Below are positions 10,845-21,696 of a stretch of DNA of 64,000 nt, piece after piece (position 1 is the stretch's first letter; each line of letters starts with the position of its first letter). Below the pieces are notes generated by a model that had not been told where the DNA came from, did no database searches, and saw nothing but the letters and a program-made list of their open reading frames with translations. Source of the DNA: Hyperoodon ampullatus (taxonomy: Eukaryota > Chordata > Mammalia > Artiodactyla > Ziphiidae); assembly GCA_949752795.1 (NCBI GenBank), contig OX457061.1:31004425-31068424 (forward strand), in the 5' to 3' direction. Both the position numbers and the translations under genes were made by a program.

Positions 10845-12109
10845 GTAAAATGTTTTAAAAATACATTTAACATTCACTTTTAAAGATAGGTTCATTGTTT
10901 CTTCTTCCAAGATAAAGTTATTGAGCTTAAGTGAAAGATGTTTTGTTTTTCTCATGGTGTTATACATTGTGCCTTGAGCAAGTATAACTGTTTCAATCAT
11001 ATTCTTGTTTTTAAACGTAATATATGTTCTTACCAAGGCTTATTATTAATTAATTGTAGTACATTGATAAAATATCATTAGGGTCCATCTTTCAGGAAAG
11101 ACATTTATCTCTTATCCCTTAATTCACATCCTTTCATCTTTGATTTTCTCTGAGAATCTGTCTACTCTAGCCATAGTTCTTTAATTCTTTTAATGCTTTT
11201 TGAAAGCTTTAGTGAAAAGCTGTTGTGACACTTGCTCCTTTTTGCAGCTGTCTACTATTGTTCAAAACTAGCATGCTCTGTATGCCGTGGGGTTCTTTTT
11301 GTTTTTGTTTTTTGTCTAACTGCTGAAGACTATGATACTGGCCTGGAAAATATTATCAAAGGAATTGCTATTTCTAAGGTCAAATGGAGGGATTGATACT
11401 TATGGGGTAACAGTTCTTAGCAGAGTGGGTCTTTCTGTATCTGAGCACGTAGGACTCTCGCTGTGAAGTACTCTATTCATCTGGGTTGGTTTTTTTTTTT
11501 TTTTAACCACTTTTCTCCAGGTGCTGAAAATCAGTTCTAATGTACTGATGCCCTCATCTAATAGACCAAAGATAAAAATTGACTTTCTCACCATTTACCT
11601 TTAAGTGATTTCAGGGTAACATTACACTTTCCATTCACTCACGGGTAGTCAAAGGGTAGGAGTCCTATGGTGATGGTGTTGAGCTTGCCTGGAGTTTGCT
11701 TTATTGGAGTTTTATGGTTAATATGATAAAGTAGGTATGACATTTCATTAGCAAAATACATTCTTGTAGCTCATCATACTCTATGGATGTAAAGCATTTG
11801 GAAGGTTATTATTAAAGTAATTAGTAACAACCATAACATTCTGAAAAATTATGTCCTTTAAAATTTGGTTTGGGACCAAGTCATCTTCATCAAAAAAGTT
11901 GATGGATGCACTAAAGATAATCATCATTACATTTTGTATCTGTCACTAAATAGCTTATTCTCAGAGATATGGGCTAACCTCAGCTCTCTGTTTTCAGTTC
12001 CCACAGGCACCTTTTGCTCTCGCAGTTTCCAAAATGTGCAGGGAATAACTTCCTTCCAATGCTTGATTAACTCTTACTGATCCTTAATGATTTTTCCTGA
12101 GCATCACCT

Positions 12110-12342
12110 CTAAGGAACTTTCCCTCATTACCCCAGCCCCTCCTCTGACTTTCCACAACACCAGTTCATACCTCTGTGAAAACACTCAGAACACTATATG
12201 GGAGTTGTCTGTTCACTTCTTCATCTCATCCTTTAGACTTTTACGTCCTTAAAGGCAAGATTTACTTTTGTCTCTCCAGAAACTATCACAGTGCCTGGTA
12301 TACAGTAGGTGGTCTTTAAATGTTTTCTGAATGAATGATTAG
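12110..12342 (+). mobile_element. L2 3' end relic
   Basis: It has 'ttttacgtccttaaaggcaa', 'tctccagaaactatcacagt', 'gcctggtatacagtaggtgg' and a terminal 'ttctgaatgaatga', the L2 3' end in diverged form. Confidence 0.72.
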
Positions 12343-13282
12343 TTAATCAATGAATATTTGCACTAAAAAAGATGGAGACGGTGATATAAAACTCTAAGAA
12401 TCTCAAAAAGGATATGTGCAGTTATACTACAGGAAGAAAACAAATCACATCATGTCAAGATGGTCAGTAACCAGGTGCAAACATCCAAAGTTTTCAGCTC
12501 ATTCCAAGCTAAACATTAGTCAGCAGTTTAGTCCCAGCAGTCCTGAGATGTATATCCAAACTACAAGTTGGTCTTTCTTTTACAGGTTTTGTCCATTTTG
12601 CATCCTCATTAGGTAGGCATGATGTCTGAAGATTCGAGGGAAGCACCAAAATAGTAGTAAATCAAATATGGGAGCAAAAGTTTAGGGAGAGTGATTCTGA
12701 ACTCATACCTGGTAGTTCTCTTTGGGAATACGAAGCATTGCAATATGGGAACTGGTTACCACTGGAGCTTCATGTCTCTTGTTTTCGTAGGATTTTTATT
12801 TGAAATGAAGTCAACATATTGAAGACATTAGAATACTTCCTGCCATGACAGGTTAAACATAAGTACCAGTTACCAGTGGAATTTTTTAACCCTTGTTCCT
12901 GTGAAGCGTTTCAGAGCTGGATAAGCACCCATCTGTTTGAAGTGTTTAAGATGATAGGGGTCATGGTGGTACTGAATAAATGAGCTCCAGAGACTTTTCT
13001 AAACTTTGAGAAAACAGGATATAAGAGTATGATCTACTAGTGCAAGAAGGGACATTTTTAGTGCTATCACACACATTCGGCAGTTGTAAGCTTAGTGCTC
13101 TGCTAGAGATGAAGCCATAGCTGGCACCAAGATGATGGAGTCGACTCACACCTTTTGTTTTGTCTCCTGTATTTTATTTATCATTGCTTTCTGAAAATGA
13201 AGTTCCTTTTCCCATACACATAGGATTGAGCCCACACTTTTATAGCCTTGTTGGAGAAGGTACAATGGATAACTGGGGGGAG

Positions 13283-13500
13283 GCCCAATAAAGAGAGCCC
13301 AGATGTTGAAGACATGTTTCATTCCCCAGCAGTGTAACTGTTTGGCAAGCTCAGTGAAAGCTCTGAGTCTCAGTTTTCTTCTTCAGTAAGTGGAGAAAAA
13401 TATACCTGTCCTCACAGGCTTTAGGTTAGGATGAAATATAATGCAGATAAATCAGCTCTTACAGTGTCTAACTCTTGGTAGATACCTAGTAAATGTTGTT
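13283..13500 (+). mobile_element. MIR SINE fragment
   Basis: It shows MIR-like 'gctctgagtctcagttttct', 'cttcagtaagtggagaaaaa' and, near the end, 'tggtagatacctagtaaatg'. It is diverged. Confidence 0.6.
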
Positions 13501-13547
13501 ATCGTTCTCCCTCTACCGCATTTTATTTTTTTATAAAGAACTCCCTA

Positions 13548-13635
13548 GTCCGGAGCCTGTGCTCCACAACGGCGGGGGAGGGGGGTGCGGCCACAGCAGT
13601 GGGAGGCCCGTGTACCGCAAAAAAAAAGGAAAAAG
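13548..13635 (+). mobile_element. 5'-truncated CHR-type SINE
   Basis: Only the 3' third of the GC-rich CHR SINE is present (gtccggagcctgtgctccac to gtgtaccgcaaaaaaa). The perfect 13-base repeat aaagaactcccta lies at 13535-13547 and 13636-13648, so the element was truncated at insertion rather than deleted later. It also has a G-rich expansion (ggcgggggaggggggtgcgg). Confidence 0.88.
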
Positions 13636-13759
13636 AAAGAACTCCCTATGTTTTACTCTAAGATAACAGAGCTATGACAAAGAAAATTCAAAAGGTAGTT
13701 CTACAAATGAATCTATTTTCTCTAAAAATAAATGTGATGTAAGATACTGAAGAGTTTGG

Positions 13760-13980
13760 GGCTTCCCTGGTGGCGCAGTGGTTGAGAGTCCGCCTGCCGA
13801 TGCAGGGGACACGGGTTCGTGCCCTGGTCCGGGAGGATCCCACATGCCGTGGAGCGGCTGGGCCCGTGAGCCATGGCCGCTGAGTCTGCGCGTCCAGAGC
13901 CTGTGCTCCGCAACGGAAGAGGCCACAACAGTGAGAGGCCCACGTACCACAAAAAAAAATTTTTTTTAATAAAAAAAAAA
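13760..13980 (+). mobile_element. CHR-type SINE, GC-rich subfamily
   Basis: A full-length copy with the tRNA-like head (ggcttccctggtggcgcagt), a B-box-like gggttcgtgcc, a GC-rich body and an A-rich tail interrupted by T's. The 18-base repeat agatactgaagagtttgg at 13742-13759 and 13981-13998 is an exact target duplication, suggesting a recent insertion. Confidence 0.95.
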
Positions 13981-14056
13981 AGATACTGAAGAGTTTGGAA
14001 AACCAAGACAAGAACAAAACATCACCCATGATCTCACCATGCTAACATAACACTTT

Positions 14057-14655
14057 TGTTACCGGCCAAACGGCAATTCCTCTGTCCTGGACCTCCCGAA
14101 GGAGAGAACTCAGTCGAGAGACATAGAGCAGTTTTAAGCAGCAGAAGTTTTATTAAGCAAAGCGAGAATATACTCCCAAGAGAGAGAAGGGGAGCAGGCC
14201 GTCCGGAAACCAGAAGCAGCCCGCAAAGGGTGTAGGACTGGTTTTTCAGAGTGGTGGAAAGTCCCTCCTTGTGGCTTGCATCATTTGACTGCCGAGGTGA
14301 TTGACAGCTTTAGGTTATATGACTTTTCTCTTTGTGCTCAGGCACTTACCCACAAGCACCCAAGCGAAACCCCGGGGGACATGGGCAAAAACCGCAATGC
14401 TAATTTATTATAAATACGGCATAATGAACCCCGGGTTTTACTCTGAAGCTCCTTTTAGGTCTTGGTGGGCCTGCGTCAACCTGTGCTGGTGGGTTCGTCT
14501 TGTTTGGTCTCCATAAGGCTGGAATCCTAGCGGTCCTTGATCGCAGAAAAGGAAGATCTCTGGGCATGTTCTGATCACCCATGTCCAGGTTGGGGAGGGA
14601 AAGATGACCCCGTCCAGGACAGGGTGAGAAGCCGCTCATGTCTAACTACCTACCA
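14057..14655 (-). mobile_element. Solo LTR of an ERV1 (gammaretrovirus-like) element
   Basis: This 599-base segment begins TG and ends CA and is flanked by the 4-base repeat CTTT (14053-14056 and 14656-14659), the target size usual for class I retroviruses. On the minus strand a TATA-like ataaatt and an AATAAA poly(A) signal (+ strand tttatt at 14149-14154) are followed by CT-rich sequence, in the order of a gammaretroviral U3-R-U5. No internal retroviral sequence is present, so it is a solo LTR from recombination between the two ends. The sense is opposite to SLC44A1. Confidence 0.85.
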
Positions 14656-14776
14656 CTTTCATTAAAATACTTATCATTAGCTTTGAGAAAACGTTTTGCA
14701 GTATTTCACTTCAATTAATGTCTGATAAGCTCGAAACCTCATATGTAAAATGGGGCTAATAAGAGTATCTGTAGTG

Positions 14777-15137
14777 GGACTTCCCTGGTGGCACAGTGGT
14801 TAAGAATCCGCCTGCCAATGCAGGGGACACGGGTTTGAGCCCTGGTCTGGGAAGATCCCACAGGCCACGGAGCAACTAAGCCCATGCACCACAACTACTG
14901 AGCCTGTGCTCTAGAGCCCGTGAGCCACAACTACTGAGCCCGCATGCTGCAACTACTGAAGCCCGCGCGCCTAGAGCCCGTGCTCTGCAGCAGGAGAAGC
15001 CACTGAAGTGAGAAGCCTGCACACCGCAACAAAGAGTAGCCCCCACTCACCGCAACTACAGAAAGCCTGTGCACAGCAACAAAGACCCAACGCAGCCCCA
15101 GAAATAAATTAATTAATTAAATAAATTAAAAAAACAA
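14777..15137 (+). mobile_element. CHR-type SINE, long subfamily
   Basis: The tRNA-like head (ggacttccctggtggcacag) is followed by a longer body with repeated 'ccacaactactgagcc' units and an A/TTAA-rich tail (attaattaattaaataaat). The exact 16-base repeat aagagtatctgtagtg lies at 14761-14776 and 15138-15153. At about 360 bases it differs from the short GC-rich copies. Confidence 0.94.
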
Positions 15138-15624
15138 AAGAGTATCTGTAGTGCCTGTTACCATGAGGATGAAGAGAGTCTACAGTGCTCTAAGCATGTG
15201 CTCAGTGAGTGGTGAATCTTATTCTATAGTACAGTCCACAGTTAATTTCTTTTACATTTTTATAATGTGCAGCAGTTATATTTTTTATTTTCTCTTGTCA
15301 GTTCTGTTCAACTTTTCTTTCATGGTTTCTTACTTGGCTTTTACACTTAGAAAACTTTTCCCCACCTCAAGATCAAATAATTATTCTAGAATTTTTACAT
15401 GTAGTCCTTTAGAGATTCCCCCTTTTTAAAAGGGGGAAAAAAAAACATTTTAGTTTATCTGGGATTTAATCAGTTGTCCCAGGACCAGTTAGTGATTAAT
15501 CTATCCTTTCTTCTGCTGTGAAATGTCAATTTGATCATGTATTAAACTCTTACATGTCATACTTGAGTCTGTCTTTGGGCTTTCTTTTCTGATCTATTCT
15601 TCTACTGGCACTGTTTGTTTGTTT

Positions 15625-15762
15625 GTTTTTAATTTAAAAAAATTTTTGAAGTATAGTTGATGTGCAGTATTATATAAGTTACAGGTGTACAGTACTGGAA
15701 TATTAAATTACACTTCATTATATATCTCAAGTATCCTGTGATGCAAATCTCTCCTTCTTATT
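15625..15762 (-). mobile_element. Diverged L1 3' end
   Basis: A T/GT-rich tract is followed by 'gaagtatagttgatgtgcag' and 'acaggtgtacagtactggaa', matching the L1 3' UTR. No clear target duplication was found. Confidence 0.65.
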
Positions 15763-15857
15763 TTTCAAAGATTTCTTGTCAAGTCACCTGTTTATTCTCT
15801 GAGGTTATCTTTAGAGTATTCATCAGAGTACATTGAAAACATAATACTAATTATAAT

Positions 15858-15922
15858 GCCAGCTAACACTTACTGAGCACTTACCATGTGCCGTGCACTG
15901 TGGCTCACACTTCACAAGCAGA
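15858..15922 (-). mobile_element. MIR end fragment
   Basis: The short stretch 'ctaacacttactgagcactt' then 'accatgtgccgtgcactgtg' matches the antisense 3' end of MIR. Confidence 0.5.
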
Positions 15923-16937
15923 GTCTCTCAGTTGGAGTTCTGTTTTGTGTAGTACTCTCTGGAAATGGTTAACAATGAGTTAGTTAATGTCCCTTTGCAT
16001 CATTTTCCTCCTATCCTTTCTTCTGCTGTCAACTCCTGATGTCAGCATGCAACCCACAGTCAAAAGCCTGGAGCAGGACTGGACAACACAAACCCCTGCA
16101 GGGCCGGTTGAAGTCCGTTACATCACTTCTGTAAGTGAGTGCAACAGCCAGGATCTAAAGCAATAGGGAGTAGTAGAGAGTGGTCAACTGGAGAGCTCAT
16201 TTTCCATCCAAAGAGGGCTGTCACTACTTAGCTCTGGGATACTGTTTGCCATGTGAGAATTTATAGACAGTTTCTAACTCTTCCAGTTTTCTAAGAGAAG
16301 CCAGAATTCTGGATGTTTGCATTTTATCTCCTGCTATTAAAATGTTGACAACTAATAAAGAAAAGAATAACTCTGAGTGAGCCAAAGCAAACACTGTGTT
16401 GTCTTTGGACCCCACAATGTCAGTTGCCCATAGGCCACCAGTTTGTTGCCACTGCCTTAGAGGATGTAGAGGATAATAGAGAGGAGTGTTTACATGGAGG
16501 CAGGGTAGACCAGAGTCATTGTGCAGCACACTATGAAATTCCATAATCCCAAACCATGCTTCAGTGCTAAACAATGTGGAAAATACAGCTGACTTCAAAA
16601 AAAAGAGCTTTAGATTTTTAAAATAAGCTATTAAATATTTACAGCATAGGGGCTAGAGTTTTGCAGATAAGCAGAGTGAACTGTGAACTGCTCTTTTTTT
16701 CTGCAGGTGCTTATCTTAATGTGACAGGAAAGTTATGGTACATCTAATCTAACCTATAGAATTCACTTTAGGTAGAAAGATTGTTACAACTAGAATCTGT
16801 TACATTTGGGCATTGGATTACTCAGGCCTTGATTTACTTTGACTCCACTTGAAGATAGTACATTTAACACTGGAGGGTATCTGCTCTCTGGCTGATAAGC
16901 TCTTAAGATTATAAAGCTTTTCTCTGCATAGTATGAG

Positions 16938-17140
16938 TGGGAGTTATTTTTTGAGCACCTACTTAAATCCTTGATAGTATACAAAGCACTTCATATATAT
17001 TATCACTTTCTCTACACAACTCTGAAAGGAAGGCACATTTCCTCTGTTATACATGAGAAAATTGAGCCTGGTACCTTGTGGCAGATCACATGACCTAGAG
17101 GTGGAGGAAGTTTTCTAATCTAAGTTTACCTAGATCTTAC
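16938..17140 (-). mobile_element. MIR SINE, antisense
   Basis: It shows 'gagcacctacttaaatcctt', 'tctgttatacatgagaaaat', and 'tggcagatcacatgacctag', the antisense MIR order in diverged form. Confidence 0.65.
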
Positions 17141-17162
17141 CATGACAATGCACAGCGTCCGA

Positions 17163-17619
17163 CAGTTGACCCTTGAACAACATAGTTTTAAATTGTGTGG
17201 GTCCATCACAGATGAACTTCTCGCCCACCTGGCAAGAAGGATTTAATTTTAAAGGGAGGAGGAGTGAGGCTAATGATGGGGAGGCACATGCATTAGTCTA
17301 CCAAGCAAGAGGCAGGGCTTTTTCGAGGGAGTGGGGTGCCACCCCCTTTTTATCCTGTTTTGGTCCTTAATGTACAGTACTGGCATGGGTGGGTGTGTCA
17401 TTTAATATGCTAATGTAGTGAAATCAACATAGAATGAAAAACAAATTGTGCGGGTCCACTTATATGCACATTTTTAAAATAAATACTACAGTACTGTACA
17501 ATCCACTGTTGGTTGAATCCACGGATGCTGGAACCACAGAAAACATAAAGTTATATGGGGATCTTCGACTGTGAGGGGGAGTTGGCACCCCAGCCCCTGC
17601 ATTGATCAAGGGTCAACTG
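17163..17619. mobile_element. Nonautonomous pogo/Tigger-like DNA transposon with a nested insertion
   Basis: The outer ends are inverted: cagttgacccttgaacaa at 17163 and ttgatcaagggtcaactg ending at 17619. This terminal sequence is one I associate with MER8-like, pogo-derived elements. Inside, the 16-base word aaattgtg(t/c)gggtcca occurs at 17190-17205 and 17443-17458. It brackets 237 bases (17206-17442) that do not look like the transposon, so a second insertion is nested here. The element's TA target is not preserved on the left. Confidence 0.7.
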
Positions 17620-18073
17620 TATATACATTTTTGTGAAACTTAAAGAAAACTAAAGTATAGTTTATTATAGAGAATATGCAGACATCTCAAACTTTCATCT
17701 TTCATGCTGTAAACTAAGATAAGTGATGGTTTTAAAGACAGTCTATTTAAATTAAGATTTGCAACATATTTTTAATTCTTATGCCCCTTAAAATAATATT
17801 TGCAACCAAACTGAATGAAATATGTGGTATAGATTGGACTTTGTGCCCCTTCCATTCCCTCACTCAAAATAAGAAAGGGATCATTTTACTTACCATTTCC
17901 CTTATTTAATGTATAGTGATCCACAAAGTTGTACATAACTGTTCCCCTTTTCCTACCATTGCTGTCTAGCTTGCCCCTATTAAGTGAGTTATTATGTAAA
18001 GATTTTAAACTTTAAGAGAATTTCTAGGTCCTTCAGTGAACAAAAGAAAGAATGAGTAAAAATGTAGAAGCTG

Positions 18074-18281
18074 GGGCTTCCCTGGTGGCGCAGTGGTTGA
18101 GAGTCCGCCTGCCGATGCAGGGGACACGGGTTCGTGCCCCGGTCTGGGAGGATCCCGCGTGCCGCGGAGCGGCTGGGCCCGTGAGCCATGGCCGCTGGGC
18201 CTGTGCGTCCGGAGCCTGTGCTCCGCAACGGGAGAGGCCGCAGCAGTGAGAGGCCCACATAACGCAAAAAAAAAAAAAAAA
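18074..18281 (+). mobile_element. CHR-type SINE, GC-rich subfamily
   Basis: A full-length copy with the head gggcttccctggtggcgcag, B-box-like gggttcgtgcc, GC-rich body and a pure A tail. It is flanked by aaaaatgtagaagctg at 18058-18073 and 18282-18297 (16 bases, exact). Confidence 0.95.
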
Positions 18282-19430
18282 AAAAATGTAGAAGCTGTTC
18301 TCTGACCCGTGGCCAGGCAGGCCTGGGTTACCTGCCCGGCGATCCTCTGCCCTAACATATTTTCTTCCACATGACCAGTACTTTTTCACAAAAATGCACA
18401 CGCCAGGGACCACTTGGACTAACAGGCATCCTTTTAAAAAGACTCCTGGGTGGTGATCATCTTTTATCTTGCTTCTGAGAATTGAATAGTCTCTAAGCCT
18501 GTGTCCTGCCTGAGCAGATGTTGTGCACAGGCTAAATGTTAATCATTATGCCTGTCTGTGGGCAGTTTTGCTCAAGATCAGGAAGGCGGTCTGGGAAGCA
18601 TGTGGGTGGGCTCTAAAAATCTTAACTAAGTGGTCTGCAGAAAGCTCAGAGAACAGTTATTAGGGAAAGCTACAAAGGACTCAGAATCTCTTGAGAACCT
18701 TAGCATGAATCCTTTAGACTAAGAGGTATAGAAGCAGAGGGAAATTTCAATGGCCTGCTATGCTCTTTAGCACATTGTTCTTCCTGAAGAGGTCATCTTG
18801 ACCTTTGTGTATCACATGTAGCTCATCTTGCTGCCTTGAGAGAGGGAAAACGTTTATAAAATATCCACCTACCTTTTTCAGTCAGGTTGAATATAAAGGA
18901 GTTGCATAGATCTGTAGGAATATTGCCAAGAAGGCTAAACTTCTATGAGAATATCCAACCCTGGAACTGAGGAGTGGAGAAAAGAAATCATTGTTGCCTC
19001 CTTTCATGTCTACAAATAGCCTTTTGCTCTAAAAGTAGATGGAATGGGTGGAGCTGGGTGGGGGAGAGAAGAAAGAAGCAGCAGAGGAAGAATAATAATT
19101 GTCAAATGAACTGAAGCTTCTGAAAATTAATGAGAGCAAAAAAAAAAAAACTTCTGTAGTTTAGTTTGGAAGTGTTGGGTCTGCTCCTAGACTCAGCTGG
19201 TCTGATGATAACAGAGAAGAGAGATTGGAGGTGTGTGGATCCTCTCTTGCTTCTGATCTCTTCTTTCAAGGAAAGTTATGTTCAAACTAGAAAGCGGAGA
19301 ACAACATAGTTAAGAGTTGTTGGTCCTCACTGAGGGGGTGGGATTTAAGACAACACCTAGTTGATTTAAATGGGTCATCCAATATCCTTGATTCTAGACA
19401 TTATAATGATGCTTTTTTACATCAGCATTA

Positions 19431-19482
19431 ATAATATATATGTATATATGTGTGTATACATATATATAGTATGTATATAGTT
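19431..19482 (+). repeat. TA/TG microsatellite
   Basis: Alternating TA and TG units with a central TGTGTGTA, largely self-complementary. Confidence 0.8.
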
Positions 19483-19791
19483 AATATGGTAGGGTATTTC
19501 CCTCTGAAAACCTTTTATTAAATAAGTGGCTTATTAGCCCCTGGATCATATCTTAGAATAGGGGAAATAAGGTTTTTCTCTTCAGGGAAATTGTATCTCA
19601 GATCACCAAGGACATTTGTCAGTTGTTGAACTGAAGAATTATAGTAAAAAATGCTACAAGTCTAGAATTGTGGAAAAAGGTACTAATAGACTGGAAATGA
19701 GCAAATGTGGTTTGTATTTCGAAAGAGATGAGAAGGTGGGTTCCCTAGACTGTAAGTGACGTTGGTATTGATTCTTGGCGTTACTCTAGAG

Positions 19792-20003
19792 CCGGGGTCA
19801 GCAAAGTTTTTCTGCAAAGGACCAGACAGTGAATATTTTTGGCTTTGTGGGCCATAAAGTCCCTGCCACAATTGCTCTGTTCTGCCATCATAACATGAAA
19901 ACAGCCAAAACAGTTTGTAAACAAATGAACATGGCTGTTTTCCAATAAAACTTATGTACAGAAGTACAAATTTAGCCCACAGGTGGTAGTTTGAAAACCT
20001 CTG
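19792..20003 (+). mobile_element. hAT-type (Charlie-like) nonautonomous DNA transposon
   Basis: The start (ccggggtcagcaaagttttt) and the 'ggctttgtgggccataaagt' and 'ttccaataaaacttatgtac' segments are a well-known mammalian hAT relic. An 8-base target duplication with one mismatch flanks it: ctctagag (19784-19791) and ctctagaa (20004-20011). Confidence 0.75.
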
Positions 20004-21696
20004 CTCTAGAATAAATTGTTAAATAGGGTTTTTCCTGAGTACATAGGGAACTGATGAGAACTGGGAACTAATCTGGGTTCTTTGAGAATAGATCAGGCTT
20101 GGGAAGTCTTTATCATTTTTCAGCCGAGTTACTGTTATACAAGATCAAAAGTATAGTTTATTTCAGAATGTTTCAAAAGAAGCTTTGTAGAAGTTGAAAA
20201 AATGTGAACCACTGCAGTTAGGTGCCTGCTGCCTTTTAACTGATAGGAAACACTGGCAGATGACAGTATAAGTGAGCAAGCAGCAAATGAATGTTACCAG
20301 GACAATTTAATAGTATGATTTCCTTAAAATGTTGTATATATTAGCTTTCAAGATAAGAAGACCTGCAAACATGATATAGTAATATATTGTGATGTTATGC
20401 CAATTTGTATGATGGAATTTCATATATCAAAATCATACTATATTTCTCAAAGAGCAACATAATTTCTTGCTGCTCCATTACTGAAAAAAGTTTATGAACC
20501 ACAAGTAGTGACCTACTCAGTACAGTACTCTCTCCTTGGCCCTGAAAAGTTCTGCATTTTTAACCAATAAAATTAAGCATATAATGGCAAGCTAAATTTT
20601 TGATAACTCAAACCTCATCTTCATACCAGGTTCTTAATAACTAACACGCCTACAGTTGGAACATTCATAAATTAAAGACCATCTCTCCTGGGCTCAATGT
20701 TAAAAACTTTTCAGACAACACAGTGTAAAGTAAGCCCTACGTGTCCTGCAGTTTTCCAACAACTTCCATATTTTGGACTCACCAACAATTTCTTAAGTCA
20801 GCACAAAACCAAAAATTTCTCAGGACCGTAAGTTTTTGTTTGTTTGTTTATTTTGTCAAAAGGAAATTATTATTAGAATGATGAAAAATACCAAATCCAT
20901 AAATCACTAAATGTGTATACACAAATATATACATCATTGTATTTTTTTTACCTTTTTTTTATTCAAACAGAAAGTCACAAAAATTATAATCATCCTCATT
21001 AGTTCACTCAGTCCCATGTAATATTTTTTTTCATCTTGATCTTTTGTTAGCACTTTTATGAATTCATCAGTTTTCCATTAGATTTCTGAAAATGCTAATT
21101 CATTCAGTTCAGCAGTACAGTCAGTTACCAGAAACCTGTACTTGTCAGAGTCTTTTCCATGAATTCCTTGAAGATGAAACCCTTTTATAGGAACATTTTT
21201 GCAAAACCATCAGAGTACACCCAGAACTGTGTGTAAATGACAAAAGACTTAAAAATGACCACGGTTAAAGGTTTGATGAAAGTTCATAATAATGCAATTG
21301 ACAAGGAAATTTAGTTATTTCTGAGATATACATTTTAAAGTAATAACTAGAATTATAACTTATAACATTATACCAGAACATATAAGATTTTTAGGAATCT
21401 CATGTAATCTCTAAAACATTTATATTAACATATTTCCATACAAATAACCCAAAGAAAGTTTAGTATTAGTTTTTTTGAATTTTTAAATTTTATTTAATTT
21501 ATTTTTTTATACAGCAGGTTTATATTAATCATCAATTTTATACACTTCAGTGTATACATGTCAATCCCAATCACCCAATTCATCACACCACCACCCCCAC
21601 CACCCCATGGCTTTCCCCCCTTGGTGTCCATACATTTGTTCTCTACATCTGTGTCTCAACTTCTGCCCTGCAAACCGGTTCATCTGTACCATTTTT

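Noticed and set aside
18074..18281. tRNA gene-like head with A-box and B-box in the SINE copies.
   Set aside because: It is the tRNA-derived SINE promoter; the sequence cannot fold as a complete tRNA and is followed by the SINE body and A tail.
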